A DNA stretch of 7,573 nt from GCA-2726245 sp035513655 (GTDB lineage Bacteria; Planctomycetota; Planctomycetia; Pirellulales; Pirellulaceae), in NCBI GenBank assembly GCA_035513655.1, contig DATKBV010000611.1, positions 1 through 7,573 on the forward strand, given 5' to 3'. Position 1 is the stretch's first letter. Every line of letters begins with the position of its first letter. The position numbers were made by a program, and so were the translations under genes. Under the pieces are notes generated by a model. It had not been told where the DNA came from. It made no database searches and saw only the letters and a list, made by a program, of their open reading frames with translations. Positions 1 to 5,140 of the stretch are shown here, piece by piece.

Positions 1-174
1 ATGAACATATCCATCGCCAACGGCTCGCACGGTTACCTGCCGACGCCCGAGCAGCACCGGCTCGGCGGCTACGAAACTTGGATCGGCGTCAACAAGGTGC
101 AACTCGACGCCTCGGTGAAGATGGTTGACGCTTTGGTAGAGATGCTCGACGAACTGAACGCAACGAAGCGGTGA
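1..174 (+). CDS. C-terminal fragment of a ceramidase-like (neutral/alkaline non-lysosomal type) hydrolase
   Basis: The frame is open from the first base and ends at TGA 172-174, giving 57 residues. The segment around residues 3-23 (IANGSHGYLPTPEQHRLGGY) followed by ETW resembles the end of the catalytic region of neutral/alkaline ceramidase-like proteins of planctomycetes, which carry an 'ANG..GYLPT.E....GGYE' stretch close to the C-terminus. The rest is a short acidic and hydrophobic helix (VKMVDALVEMLDEL). The ATG at base 1 is probably an internal methionine, because the conserved motif begins immediately and members of this family are several hundred residues long. No ribosome binding site can be judged. 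Family members hydrolyse amide-linked lipids, or are simply annotated from that fold, and many are exported. The substrate here cannot be inferred. The assignment rests on recall of the motif. Confidence 0.6.
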   Translation: MNISIANGSHGYLPTPEQHRLGGYETWIGVNKVQLDASVKMVDALVEMLDELNATKR

Positions 175-538
175 GCCGCTGACGCTCGCAACTCCGGCGC
201 GGTCTCGGGTGGCGAGAACGAACCACTTCATGCTGACGGAGCCGTGCCTGCAGCCAACCCGTCGCTAGAGTACGCAAAAAACTACCTTCACGTAGTAGCG
301 CTCAACCTACGCGCTCAACTCATTTCGCAAATTCCCCGATGACAGTGCTTTTATCGGTTCGGTCCTACGTGCTGGCCTTCGAACCAGGACCAATCATAGG
401 ATCGAATGGCCCAGGCTTCTCCGCAGTGTTTAACCAGACAAACGACTTCGCCAGTTTGAAGCCTGCGACTATCGTGTTTGCCACTATTGTCAGTCAGTTC
501 TTCATCCTTTCCAAAATACAGCCTCGTCGTGAATGCGG
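175..538. other. Intergenic stretch, no supported gene
   Basis: This lies between the end of the ceramidase-like gene (+) and the end of the small conserved gene on the minus strand, so the two flanking genes converge. Short open frames exist on both strands, but none has a ribosome binding site or a protein-like composition. A weak 5-bp stem (281-285 with 292-296) is followed, read on the minus strand, by six T residues. It could be a poor terminator for the minus-strand gene, but it is too short to call. Confidence 0.5.
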
Positions 539-949
539 TTACGAATCATTCGACGGTTGGTGTAGAGGTCGTTTCCATGTTTCGTAAACGGATTGGAGTT
601 CGTCACGCCAGAAATCTTCCTCGTGGGTTGGATCGCCGTCAAATTTTCCGAGTTCCTTCGCCAGAGCGAAGAATCCCGAACCGGCTTTCCCAGTGACAAC
701 CGAAACGGCAACGGCGCTGAGCATCGGCCGCCCAGCGTTCACTTCATCTTCGGAAATCTCTCCGAGAATGTGCCCTGTCTCTTTGCCCATGTGCGAGCCT
801 TGAAGCGGAAGGCACATGATTACGGCAATATCCTGGTACGTCGTCACACCGCGATACTCCGCAGCACGGACGAGTTCCGCGATGACGCGCGTATAGTTTG
901 TCGTTCCACGATACTTCTTCGTTACAGGGAAGTGATCGAGCGTTTGCAT
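539..949 (-). CDS. Small conserved protein of unknown function (136 aa)
   Basis: The start ATG (949-947) is preceded by TTGGAGG with its GGAGG core 4 nt upstream, which supports this start. The stop is TAA at 541-539. The protein has a hydrophilic N-terminus, then a helical segment (VIAELVRAAEYRG), a TTYQDIA stretch near residues 36-42, MGKETG near 55-60, and a strikingly conserved-looking block GRPMLSAVAVSVVTGKAGSG (69-88) followed by FFALAKELG. The C-terminus is aromatic and charged (FWRDELQSVYETWKRP). I recall uncharacterised bacterial proteins with the same order (TY.dIA..mglp, then GRPMLSAVaVs, then FW...VYetW), but no function is known to me. The TTYQDIA...MGKETG arrangement faintly recalls the DNA-binding helices of Ada/MGMT-like proteins, with no PCHR motif; this is a weak guess. 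No signal peptide or membrane segment is visible, so it is probably cytosolic. Confidence 0.85.
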   Translation of the reverse strand: MQTLDHFPVTKKYRGTTNYTRVIAELVRAAEYRGVTTYQDIAVIMCLPLQGSHMGKETGHILGEISEDEVNAGRPMLSAVAVSVVTGKAGSGFFALAKELGKFDGDPTHEEDFWRDELQSVYETWKRPLHQPSNDS

Positions 950-953
950 GGTG

Positions 954-958
954 CCTCC
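954..958 (-). promoter_or_regulatory. Shine-Dalgarno site for the 136-aa conserved gene
   Basis: On the minus strand GGAGG lies 4 nt before ATG 949. It is one of the few clear ribosome binding sites in the window and fixes the start of that gene. Confidence 0.75.
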
Positions 959-1073
959 AAACGATGAAGTTAGTATTTTGGGGATGGGTGTTGGTTGCGT
1001 CCGCGTCTGACCCCCGAACCGATTGGGCGCTCAGCGGCAGGGGCTCGCCGAAGGCCAGCCGTCCGTCCGTTGC

Positions 1074-1101
1074 AGCGCCTTGATACTCGCTATAAGGCGC
1101 T
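1074..1101 (-). terminator. Hairpin just beyond the original end of the lipoprotein frame
   Basis: AGCGCCTT (1074-1081) and AAGGCGCT (1094-1101) are perfect complements, and ATA/TAT inside the 12-nt loop can extend the stem past one bulged G. On the minus strand it begins 7 nt after the second stop codon (1109-1111) of the interrupted lipoprotein frame, where a transcript end would be expected. There is no T run after it, so it may protect or pause the RNA rather than act as a classic intrinsic terminator. Confidence 0.45.
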
Positions 1102-1108
1102 CTTCGAC

Positions 1109-1183
1109 TCACTTGTCGTAACAGCCTGCGTGCGCCATTTTGTCGTCGATGTAGGCCATCAAGTCAGAGTTGCCGTCACCAGT
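1109..1183 (-). pseudogene. In-frame continuation of the lipoprotein beyond a TGA
   Basis: Directly after the TGA at 1186-1184 the same frame continues as 24 residues, TGDGNSDLMAYIDDKMAHAG then CYDK, and ends at TGA 1111-1109. The stretch is protein-like (acidic amphipathic helix, terminal Cys-Tyr-Asp) and reads naturally as the C-terminus of the lipoprotein upstream. A single C-to-T change (CGA to TGA, in the context RN[R]TGDGN) would explain the interruption. The tail contains Cys89 (counting from the lipoprotein start), a possible disulfide partner for Cys48 in the upstream part. Alternatives are a sequencing error or leaky readthrough. Selenocysteine seems unlikely, as no redox motif surrounds the codon. 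Confidence 0.6.
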
Positions 1184-1387
1184 TCAATTTCTTTGGGCAG
1201 TATTGTTGCTTTCAGCGGTGTCGAACTCCTTCTGCAACCCTGCGCAGTCCTTAGCAGCCGCAAGTTCGTCGATTCTTGTCTTCACTGTGGGGCTGTAGTT
1301 TTCCCAATCCACGTCCTGTGTCTGGTCGGCAGAAGAACATGCGGTTAAGAGAACACCGAGAAGTAGGAGAACAATTACGCGATTCAT
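1184..1387 (-). CDS. Small lipoprotein, 67 aa, probably truncated by a nonsense codon
   Basis: ATG 1387-1385 is preceded by GAGGAGG (1405-1399) with an 11-nt spacer. The N-terminus MNRVIVLLLLGVLLTAC is a textbook lipoprotein signal: positive n-region, leucine-rich h-region, and lipobox L-T-A-C with the lipidated Cys at residue 17. The mature part is acidic and helical (YSPTVKTRIDELAAAKDCAG, then LQKEFDTAESNN) and contains Cys48. The frame stops at TGA 1186-1184, but a convincing tail follows in the same frame to 1109, so the intact product was probably 92 residues. It should be exported and membrane anchored by its lipid; no enzyme motif is visible. Small helical lipoproteins with a D/E-rich body and a C-terminal 'GCY' end exist in several phyla, which fits the longer reading. 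Function unknown. Confidence 0.7.
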   Translation of the reverse strand: MNRVIVLLLLGVLLTACSSADQTQDVDWENYSPTVKTRIDELAAAKDCAGLQKEFDTAESNNTAQRN

Positions 1388-1398
1388 TTTTTAGGGTT

Positions 1399-1405
1399 CC
1401 TCCTC
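1399..1405 (-). promoter_or_regulatory. Shine-Dalgarno site for the lipoprotein gene
   Basis: GAGGAGG on the minus strand, 11 nt before ATG 1387, is a strong match to the anti-SD although the spacing is slightly long. It supports the choice of start. Confidence 0.7.
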
Positions 1406-1422
1406 TATCGAGTTAACGTAAA

Positions 1423-1499
1423 AGTTTCTATACCGCCCTCTCCCGAGGCAGGATGAGGCACTGCGGAAACGTGGAACGGCAGCGGGCGGTATAGAAACT
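1423..1499. repeat. 77-bp unit bounded by 16-bp perfect inverted repeats
   Basis: AGTTTCTATACCGCCC (1423-1438) and GGGCGGTATAGAAACT (1484-1499) are exact reverse complements separated by 45 bp. The interior carries further self-complementarity (CTGC and GCAG around 1471-1482). It sits in the 5' region of the minus-strand lipoprotein gene, 35 bp upstream of its start. The size and perfect arms suggest a REP-like or MITE-like non-autonomous element. A role as a 5' UTR or promoter structure is also possible, since the arms contain TATAGA-like sequence. No flanking target duplication is obvious. Confidence 0.6.
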
Positions 1500-2057
1500 A
1501 GTTGAACTGAACTGCGGAGCACTATGCACGTCGTTTCACATCGGTCGCTCCGGGTGGGCTCCATTGTACCGGCTCGCTGCGCTGCCGAGCAAACTTTTTT
1601 TGCGAGTGGTGCCGATCTTGTCGCCGCGGCCGAGTTGGGGCTGATAAATCGCCCTGGGGAGTCAACGGAGGAAGGGCGGTCCGCAAAGATCGGTCGCAAC
1701 GATTGTTCCAACCGCGCGCTGCCTCGCCGGCGCTCCGGCAGCGCCGGGCTGGATGGCCCTGCTTGTGCCGTTTGTCGTGCCACTGCTTCGGAGTCTTCGG
1801 AGAAGCAGTGCCGTCCCGCCGGAACGACGTGGGAGGTTCGAGTTCGGCTCGGCGGAGGAACACGCCAGTTCTTGACCTCCCAGTCTCTTTCTTGATCGTG
1901 TCGCTTGACTTGTGCGGCAGGAACTGTTTTTACGTCTATCTCGTGACGAGCTAACAGGCTCTCAATTAGCGCACTGTCTTCGTTGCACTCAGTGGAACGT
2001 TTCCCGGCCGCCATCGCAGCAGCGCCTGCCCTGGCTGCGGGGCGCGGCAATCGAGCC
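1500..2057. other. Gene-poor stretch, nothing recognised
   Basis: Long open frames cross this interval on both strands, but their translations are rich in Arg, Ser, Pro and Ala with no recognisable motif, and none has a convincing ribosome binding site. Two small hairpins are visible: an 8-bp GC-rich stem (1727-1734 with 1740-1747) and a 9-bp stem CACTGCTTC/GAAGCAGTG (1781-1789 with 1802-1810). The interval looks like decayed or rearranged DNA. Confidence 0.5.
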
Positions 2058-2240
2058 TTACTCCACTGCGACTGGTGGAACTTCATCGGTACGCAGCACG
2101 TCTTCGGCAGAGCGTCGAATGGCCAGGACATGCACCTCGTCACCTTTGATCGTAAAGACTGCCCTGTAACTGGGTCGCGAACCGAAACCGAAGGGCAGAT
2201 CACGAATCTCGTACGGAAATTCATCATTCTCGGGGAACTG
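2058..2240 (-). pseudogene. C-terminal remnant of a RelE/ParE-type toxin
   Basis: Read on the minus strand from 2240, the frame gives QFPENDEFPYEIRDLPFG, then a Phe-Gly-rich loop, SRPSYRAVFTIKGDEVHVLA and IRRSAEDVLRTDEV, ending at TAA 2060-2058. The order 'F-P-Y-E-I-R', then 'Y-R-x-x-F-x-I', then 'V-x-V-L-x-I-R' is that of the last three beta strands of RelE/ParE-superfamily mRNA-interferase or gyrase toxins. The N-terminal half (about 45 residues, with the usual helix pair) is missing: immediately upstream lies a short element with terminal inverted repeats, and beyond it no toxin-like sequence appears. No antitoxin gene is recognisable nearby. The fragment is almost certainly non-functional. 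Confidence 0.7.
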
Positions 2241-2352
2241 CGCGGGGACACAGCACCTTGGCGGCCCAGCACCTTGGCGGCCGGAGATTTCCGTATGCCA
2301 TCTGTCCCATGGAGATTCTGAACCTGGTGCCAAACAGTGCTGTGTCCCCGCG
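2241..2352. mobile_element. 112-bp non-autonomous element with 16-bp perfect terminal inverted repeats
   Basis: CGCGGGGACACAGCAC (2241-2256) and GTGCTGTGTCCCCGCG (2337-2352) are exact reverse complements at the two ends. The left part includes a perfect 16-bp tandem duplication (2251-2266 and 2267-2282). The 'GGGGACACAGCAC' end resembles the palindromes associated with REP-associated (TnpA-REP/RAYT) transposases in environmental bacteria; this is recall, not a search. It encodes no protein. It abuts the toxin remnant directly, so its arrival, or recombination at it, probably removed the toxin N-terminus. Confidence 0.65.
2251..2282. repeat. Perfect tandem duplication, 2 x 16 bp
   Basis: CAGCACCTTGGCGGCC occurs twice back to back (2251-2266, 2267-2282). 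The first copy overlaps the left terminal repeat of the 112-bp element, so the second copy supplies an extra partial end. It may reflect slippage or a nested insertion. Confidence 0.8.
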
Positions 2353-2532
2353 ATTTGTGTCCACCTTCTGTCGGGGAGCACGGACTACGCGCAACTTCGT
2401 CCGGACGTGTGGGCCGCCGCACACCCGGATCAAATCCGCGAATACCGCCGCGAAGAGCGTCGAGACCGGGCCGACCGCAAGCAGTTCCGCCGAGCCCTCC
2501 GCCGCCAAGCCCAACGCCAAGCCGCCCGCTAA
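2353..2532 (+). pseudogene. C-terminal remnant of an unrecognised, basic helical protein
   Basis: From 2353 the plus-strand frame to TAA 2530-2532 reads ...STDYAQLRPDVWAAAHPDQI, then REYRREERRDRADRKQFRRA, then LRRQAQRQAAR. Codons strongly favour C or G at the third position, as in real genes here, and the translation is a coherent charged helix. The frame has no start codon of its own: upstream it runs open through the 112-bp element. It is therefore best read as the 3' end of a gene whose front was lost. The Arg-rich tail is compatible with a nucleic-acid-binding protein, but no family can be named. A chance open frame in GC-rich DNA is not excluded. Confidence 0.35.
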
Positions 2533-3045
2533 CCGCAAGCGCGCACCTGTCGCTGGTGGGCGCTTACGACCCGCAGGTTTGCCACCCTGTCGCCCAGGAC
2601 GCCACACGTCGCGGCATCTTCTTGCGATTGGCCCGTAAGCCAACGACCGCGCAAGCGTTGGCAAGCAGATAGGCCAAGCCTAAACTGATGAAATCTGACT
2701 TCTACTCTACTTGCGGGCTTCAGTTTGCCGTGAATCGTCCGACTCCCCAGGATCAGGCTCGTCAGTTTTTGGAGACGCGGTCTGGATACGTCTCGGAGGC
2801 CAGCCGTGGGCAAATGGACTTCGATTGGTGGGTGACGGACCTGGCATCCGCAAATCTTCGGGAAGATCTACGAGTAGGCTCGGCTCTGTCGCCGTGTCGC
2901 CGCCTAACCATGAATGCCGGCTCGGCCTTCGCCACACGTTTGATCTTGTTTCAACGGGCGTTCCGTTCGACAATCAACACTGGCTCGACGTTGGTTGCCT
3001 TTGGTGAGGGCGGTGTCGGGTATTCAAACCGTTGTGCGATCTATC
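2533..3045. other. Gene-poor stretch, nothing recognised
   Basis: Several frames are open for 80-150 codons on both strands (for example 2688-3134 plus), but they lack protein-like composition, ribosome binding sites and motifs. A GCCTAAC sequence at 2906-2912 resembles the left box of an integron attC site, but no matching GTTRRRY box follows. Confidence 0.4.
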
Positions 3046-3336
3046 ATGGTGTCCCTAGCACCGGAGATTGTGTTTGCGTACTGCGAATTGCTGCATCGGG
3101 TTGCAATCCATATTTGCGCATACCAAGACATTGACCGTAAGCAGGTCTGGGCGTTGACGGAGGCCACCGAAAACATCCCGTTGTACATTCGGAGCGGGAA
3201 TCCCGACTCTTTGGATGCGGTGAGATATGGGATCGAGTGGTATGACCGAGAGTTCTCCGACAAGAAATTCGGTTTACATCTCGACGAAATCTATCAAGAA
3301 GGGCTCGCTCGATTCCGCGAATCCAGCAATTCCTGA
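3046..3336 (+). CDS. Hypothetical protein, 96 aa
   Basis: The frame from ATG 3046 to TGA 3334-3336 gives a plausible compact globular protein: an N-terminal hydrophobic helix with Cys and His (VFAYCELLHRVAIHICAYQD), a middle ENIPLYIRSG turn, and an acidic aromatic C-terminal half (VRYGIEWYDREFSDKKFGLH, then LDEIYQEGLARF). Amino-acid composition and codon use look coding, unlike the surrounding frames. The frame stays open upstream to 2944 and a TTG at 2995 would add 17 residues, but that part (MPLVRAVSGIQTVVRSI) looks less protein-like and neither start has a clear ribosome binding site. No family is recognised. The GCCCAAC box beginning 5 bp after the stop hints at a former integron-cassette-like arrangement. 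Confidence 0.5.
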   Translation: MVSLAPEIVFAYCELLHRVAIHICAYQDIDRKQVWALTEATENIPLYIRSGNPDSLDAVRYGIEWYDREFSDKKFGLHLDEIYQEGLARFRESSNS

Positions 3337-3340
3337 CGCC

Positions 3341-3434
3341 GCCCAACGCCGCATGCCCGCTGAGCCGCTGCATCCAAGCGGCGGACACCTTCGGAGTCAA
3401 TTCCATCCGCCGGTGTTGTCACAATGGTCACCGG
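3341..3434 (+). repeat. Structured sequence after the 96-aa gene, possibly a degenerate attC-like site
   Basis: GCCCAAC (3341-3347) fits the RYYYAAC box of integron attC sites and lies right after the stop codon. It is followed by nested self-complementary segments: GCCGCT/AGCGGC (3364-3369 with 3377-3382), AGCGGCGGA with TCCGCCGGT (3377-3385 with 3406-3414, one mismatch), and CCGGTG/CACCGG (3410-3415 with 3429-3434). The expected closing GTTRRRY is absent; only GTTGTCA (3415-3421) is present. I call the structure with moderate confidence and the attC identity with low confidence. Confidence 0.3.
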
Positions 3435-3473
3435 TGTGAATGAAAACTTCTGAGACAATCGCCACGATCAGCA

Positions 3474-3607
3474 CTAGTGCTTTGTGACAGCTAAAGTTGC
3501 GGGTTAATGAAATCAGCCGTTTGGGCGTTAGCCCCGGTTCTTGAGGCACTAACCGTGGCTAACGCCAAAACGGCTAATCCTAAATCTTAGCCGTCACGAA
3601 GCACTAG
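3474..3607. mobile_element. 134-bp nested palindromic (MITE-like) element with CTAG ends
   Basis: The outer arms 3474-3494 and 3587-3607 (21 bp, 2 mismatches) begin and end with CTAG. The inner arms 3515-3539 and 3551-3575 (25 bp, 2 mismatches) contain the core GGCGTTAGCC and surround an 11-nt loop (3540-3550). Almost the entire unit can therefore fold into one long hairpin. If CTAG is a 4-bp target duplication, the element proper is 3478-3603 with TGCTT...AAGCA termini. No protein is encoded. It lies downstream of the sulfatase on the minus strand and could also end transcription there. I recall similar 'GGCGTTAGCC...AACGGCT' palindromes between planctomycete genes, which would have to be checked by search. 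Confidence 0.65.
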
Positions 3608-3706
3608 GGCCGATGGTCGTAAACGCCGAAGGAAGAATCGACTGACTGACATAGGAAGATGACTCCTGCGTTCCTTGTGCTGCTGGCGGGGGAGGTTTCT
3701 TTACCG

Positions 3707-5140
3707 TCAGAATCGCGGGTCCTTCATCTCGCCATTCATTCGCTGCCAAATCTGCTCTAACTCGGTAACCATCGCCGGCTTCTCCGTCGCCAGATCGTCT
3801 TTCTCGCTGATGTCGTTGGCGATGTTATAGAGTTCCCACTTTAGCTGGCTCGCATTGCGTTGCATGTTAACGAGCTTCCAGTCGCCGTGACGCAGTGCGG
3901 TCTTCGATCCTTGCCGCCAGTAGAAAGTCTCGTGAGGAACGCCGGATTGCTGGCCGGTCAAAAAGGGCAGGAGATCAACGCCGTCGAGGTTCGCCGGTGG
4001 GTTTGCTCCGGACAGTTGAGCCGCTGTCGCGAACATGTCGACGGAGACGACAGGTTTGTCGAAGACACGTCCGGCAGGAACCTGGCCTTTCCACTGCACC
4101 ATAAACGGCACTCGCAGGCCACCTTCGTACATCTGGCCTTTCTCGCCGCGAAGCGGAAGATTGCTTGACGTCAGTTCGCGAGTCGGCCCGCCATTGTCGC
4201 TCAGAAAGAAGATGAGAGTCTTCTCTTCCAGTCGCTTCTCGCGAACTTTGTCGAGGACTTCGCCTACACTGTCATCCAAATTAGCGAGCATCGCCGCAAA
4301 GATACGGCGCTGGATATCGTCGATGTGAGAGAACCGCTGCATGTACTTGTCCGCGCCCTGAAGCGGACTGTGAACGGCATTATACGCCAGGTACAGAAAG
4401 AAGGGTTTGTCCGCGTGGCGGTCGATGAAGTCAACGGCTTCGCGCGTGAAGGCGTCGGTCAGGTATTCATTCTCGACGACGGGTTGCCCGCCTCGAATGA
4501 TCGGATTGTTCGCGTCGTAGGCGGGTTCATTGTGTCCCATGTGCGTCGTATAGATCAGCCGATCGCTCAGCCAACGTCCTTGGCCTCCACCGGGAATCGT
4601 CCGCCGCCGCAACATCGTGGTCACACCGTGATATGGCGGCGGGACGAAGTAGTGGCCTTCATGGAGAAAGCCGAAGAATTCATCAAAGCCTTGGCGATGA
4701 GGGTGGAAATCGGCGGTGCCGCCAAGATGCCACTTGCCGACCAAGCCGGTTGTGTAACCTTGTTCGTGAAGCAGCTCGGCGAGCGTCGTTTCTTCTTTTG
4801 GCAAGCCGGTGCCTGGGTCTTCGTTACGAGCCCCGATTGGATTGAACTCGTAACCGAATCGCGTCGGAATTCGTCCGGTCAAGAAGCCGGCTCGCGAGGG
4901 ACTGCAATTCGGCGCGGTGACATAACCTTGCGTGAAGCGCGTGCCATTGGTTGCTATCGAATCGATGTGCGGAGTTGGAATCTCCGCATTTCCCTGGCAG
5001 CCCAACTCGCCGTATCCCAGATCGTCGGCCACGAGCAAGATAATGTTGGGTTGCTCGGCGGCCGGTAGTGAAGCGTGGAATGCACCAACGTAGAGTACCG
5101 CCAAGAGTCGGCCCGTACTCGCAAACAATCTCGGAAGCAT
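3707..5140 (-). CDS. Exported formylglycine-dependent sulfatase (S1 type), 477 aa
   Basis: It hydrolyses sulfate esters, probably outside the cytoplasm. Residues 1-28 form a signal peptide (RLLAVLYVGAFHASLPAA, cleavage likely after Ala27 or Ala28). The mature part opens with PNIILLVADDLGYGELG, where Asp39 and Asp40 are metal ligands. The sulfatase signature is C-S-P-S-R at 79-83 followed by LTG (87-89); Cys79 is the residue oxidised to formylglycine. GKWHLG (135-140) gives the active-site Lys136 and His138, YNAVHSPL supplies His257, SDNGG (314-318) gives Asp315 and Asn316, and GEKGQMYEGGLRVPF (332-346) gives Lys334. Length is normal for the family and all key residues are present, so it should be active if an FGE-type activating enzyme exists elsewhere. 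The substrate is not predictable; algal polysaccharide sulfates are common in planctomycetes. The start ATG overlaps the stop of the upstream J-like gene by one base (TGATG), with AAAAAGGAG 9 nt upstream, suggesting translational coupling. Confidence 0.95.
   Translation of the reverse strand: MLPRLFASTGRLLAVLYVGAFHASLPAAEQPNIILLVADDLGYGELGCQGNAEIPTPHIDSIATNGTRFTQGYVTAPNCSPSRAGFLTGRIPTRFGYEFNPIGARNEDPGTGLPKEETTLAELLHEQGYTTGLVGKWHLGGTADFHPHRQGFDEFFGFLHEGHYFVPPPYHGVTTMLRRRTIPGGGQGRWLSDRLIYTTHMGHNEPAYDANNPIIRGGQPVVENEYLTDAFTREAVDFIDRHADKPFFLYLAYNAVHSPLQGADKYMQRFSHIDDIQRRIFAAMLANLDDSVGEVLDKVREKRLEEKTLIFFLSDNGGPTRELTSSNLPLRGEKGQMYEGGLRVPFMVQWKGQVPAGRVFDKPVVSVDMFATAAQLSGANPPANLDGVDLLPFLTGQQSGVPHETFYWRQGSKTALRHGDWKLVNMQRNASQLKWELYNIANDISEKDDLATEKPAMVTELEQIWQRMNGEMKDPRF

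Noticed and set aside
275..296. Rho-independent terminator on the minus strand (short stem followed by six T)
   Set aside because: The stem is only 5 bp and AT-rich, and it lies about 240 bp from the nearest gene end.
1184..1186. TGA as a selenocysteine codon in the lipoprotein
   Set aside because: The context N-TGA-T-G is not a redox motif. The stem-loop downstream lies beyond the second stop, too far for a bacterial SECIS.
1411..1507. Integron attC site around the 16-bp inverted repeats (GTTGAAC at 1501-1507, AGTTAAC at 1411-1417)
   Set aside because: The left box breaks the RYYYAAC rule, the arms are perfect without the usual extrahelical bases, spacers differ in length (5 and 1), and the neighbouring gene is on the wrong strand for a cassette.
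1912..2040. Plus-strand segment SRDELTGSQLAHCLRCTQWN followed by VSR, resembling a Fis-type helix-turn-helix
   Set aside because: The match covers only about 20 residues, the second half of the helix-turn-helix does not follow in any frame, and the frame opens just upstream at 1909 with only a GTG start. It is probably coincidence or an unrecognisable relic.
1391..2422. A 343-codon open frame on the minus strand
   Set aside because: The translation is Arg/Ser/Pro-rich without motifs, runs straight through two palindromic repeats, and is in a different frame from the recognisable toxin remnant it overlaps.
2688..3134. A 148-codon plus-strand frame
   Set aside because: No ribosome binding site, no motif, and it overlaps the better-supported 96-aa frame in another phase.
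4325..5068. A 247-codon plus-strand frame opposite the sulfatase
   Set aside because: It is antisense to a sulfatase with every catalytic residue in place; the open frame is a by-product of that gene's codon bias.
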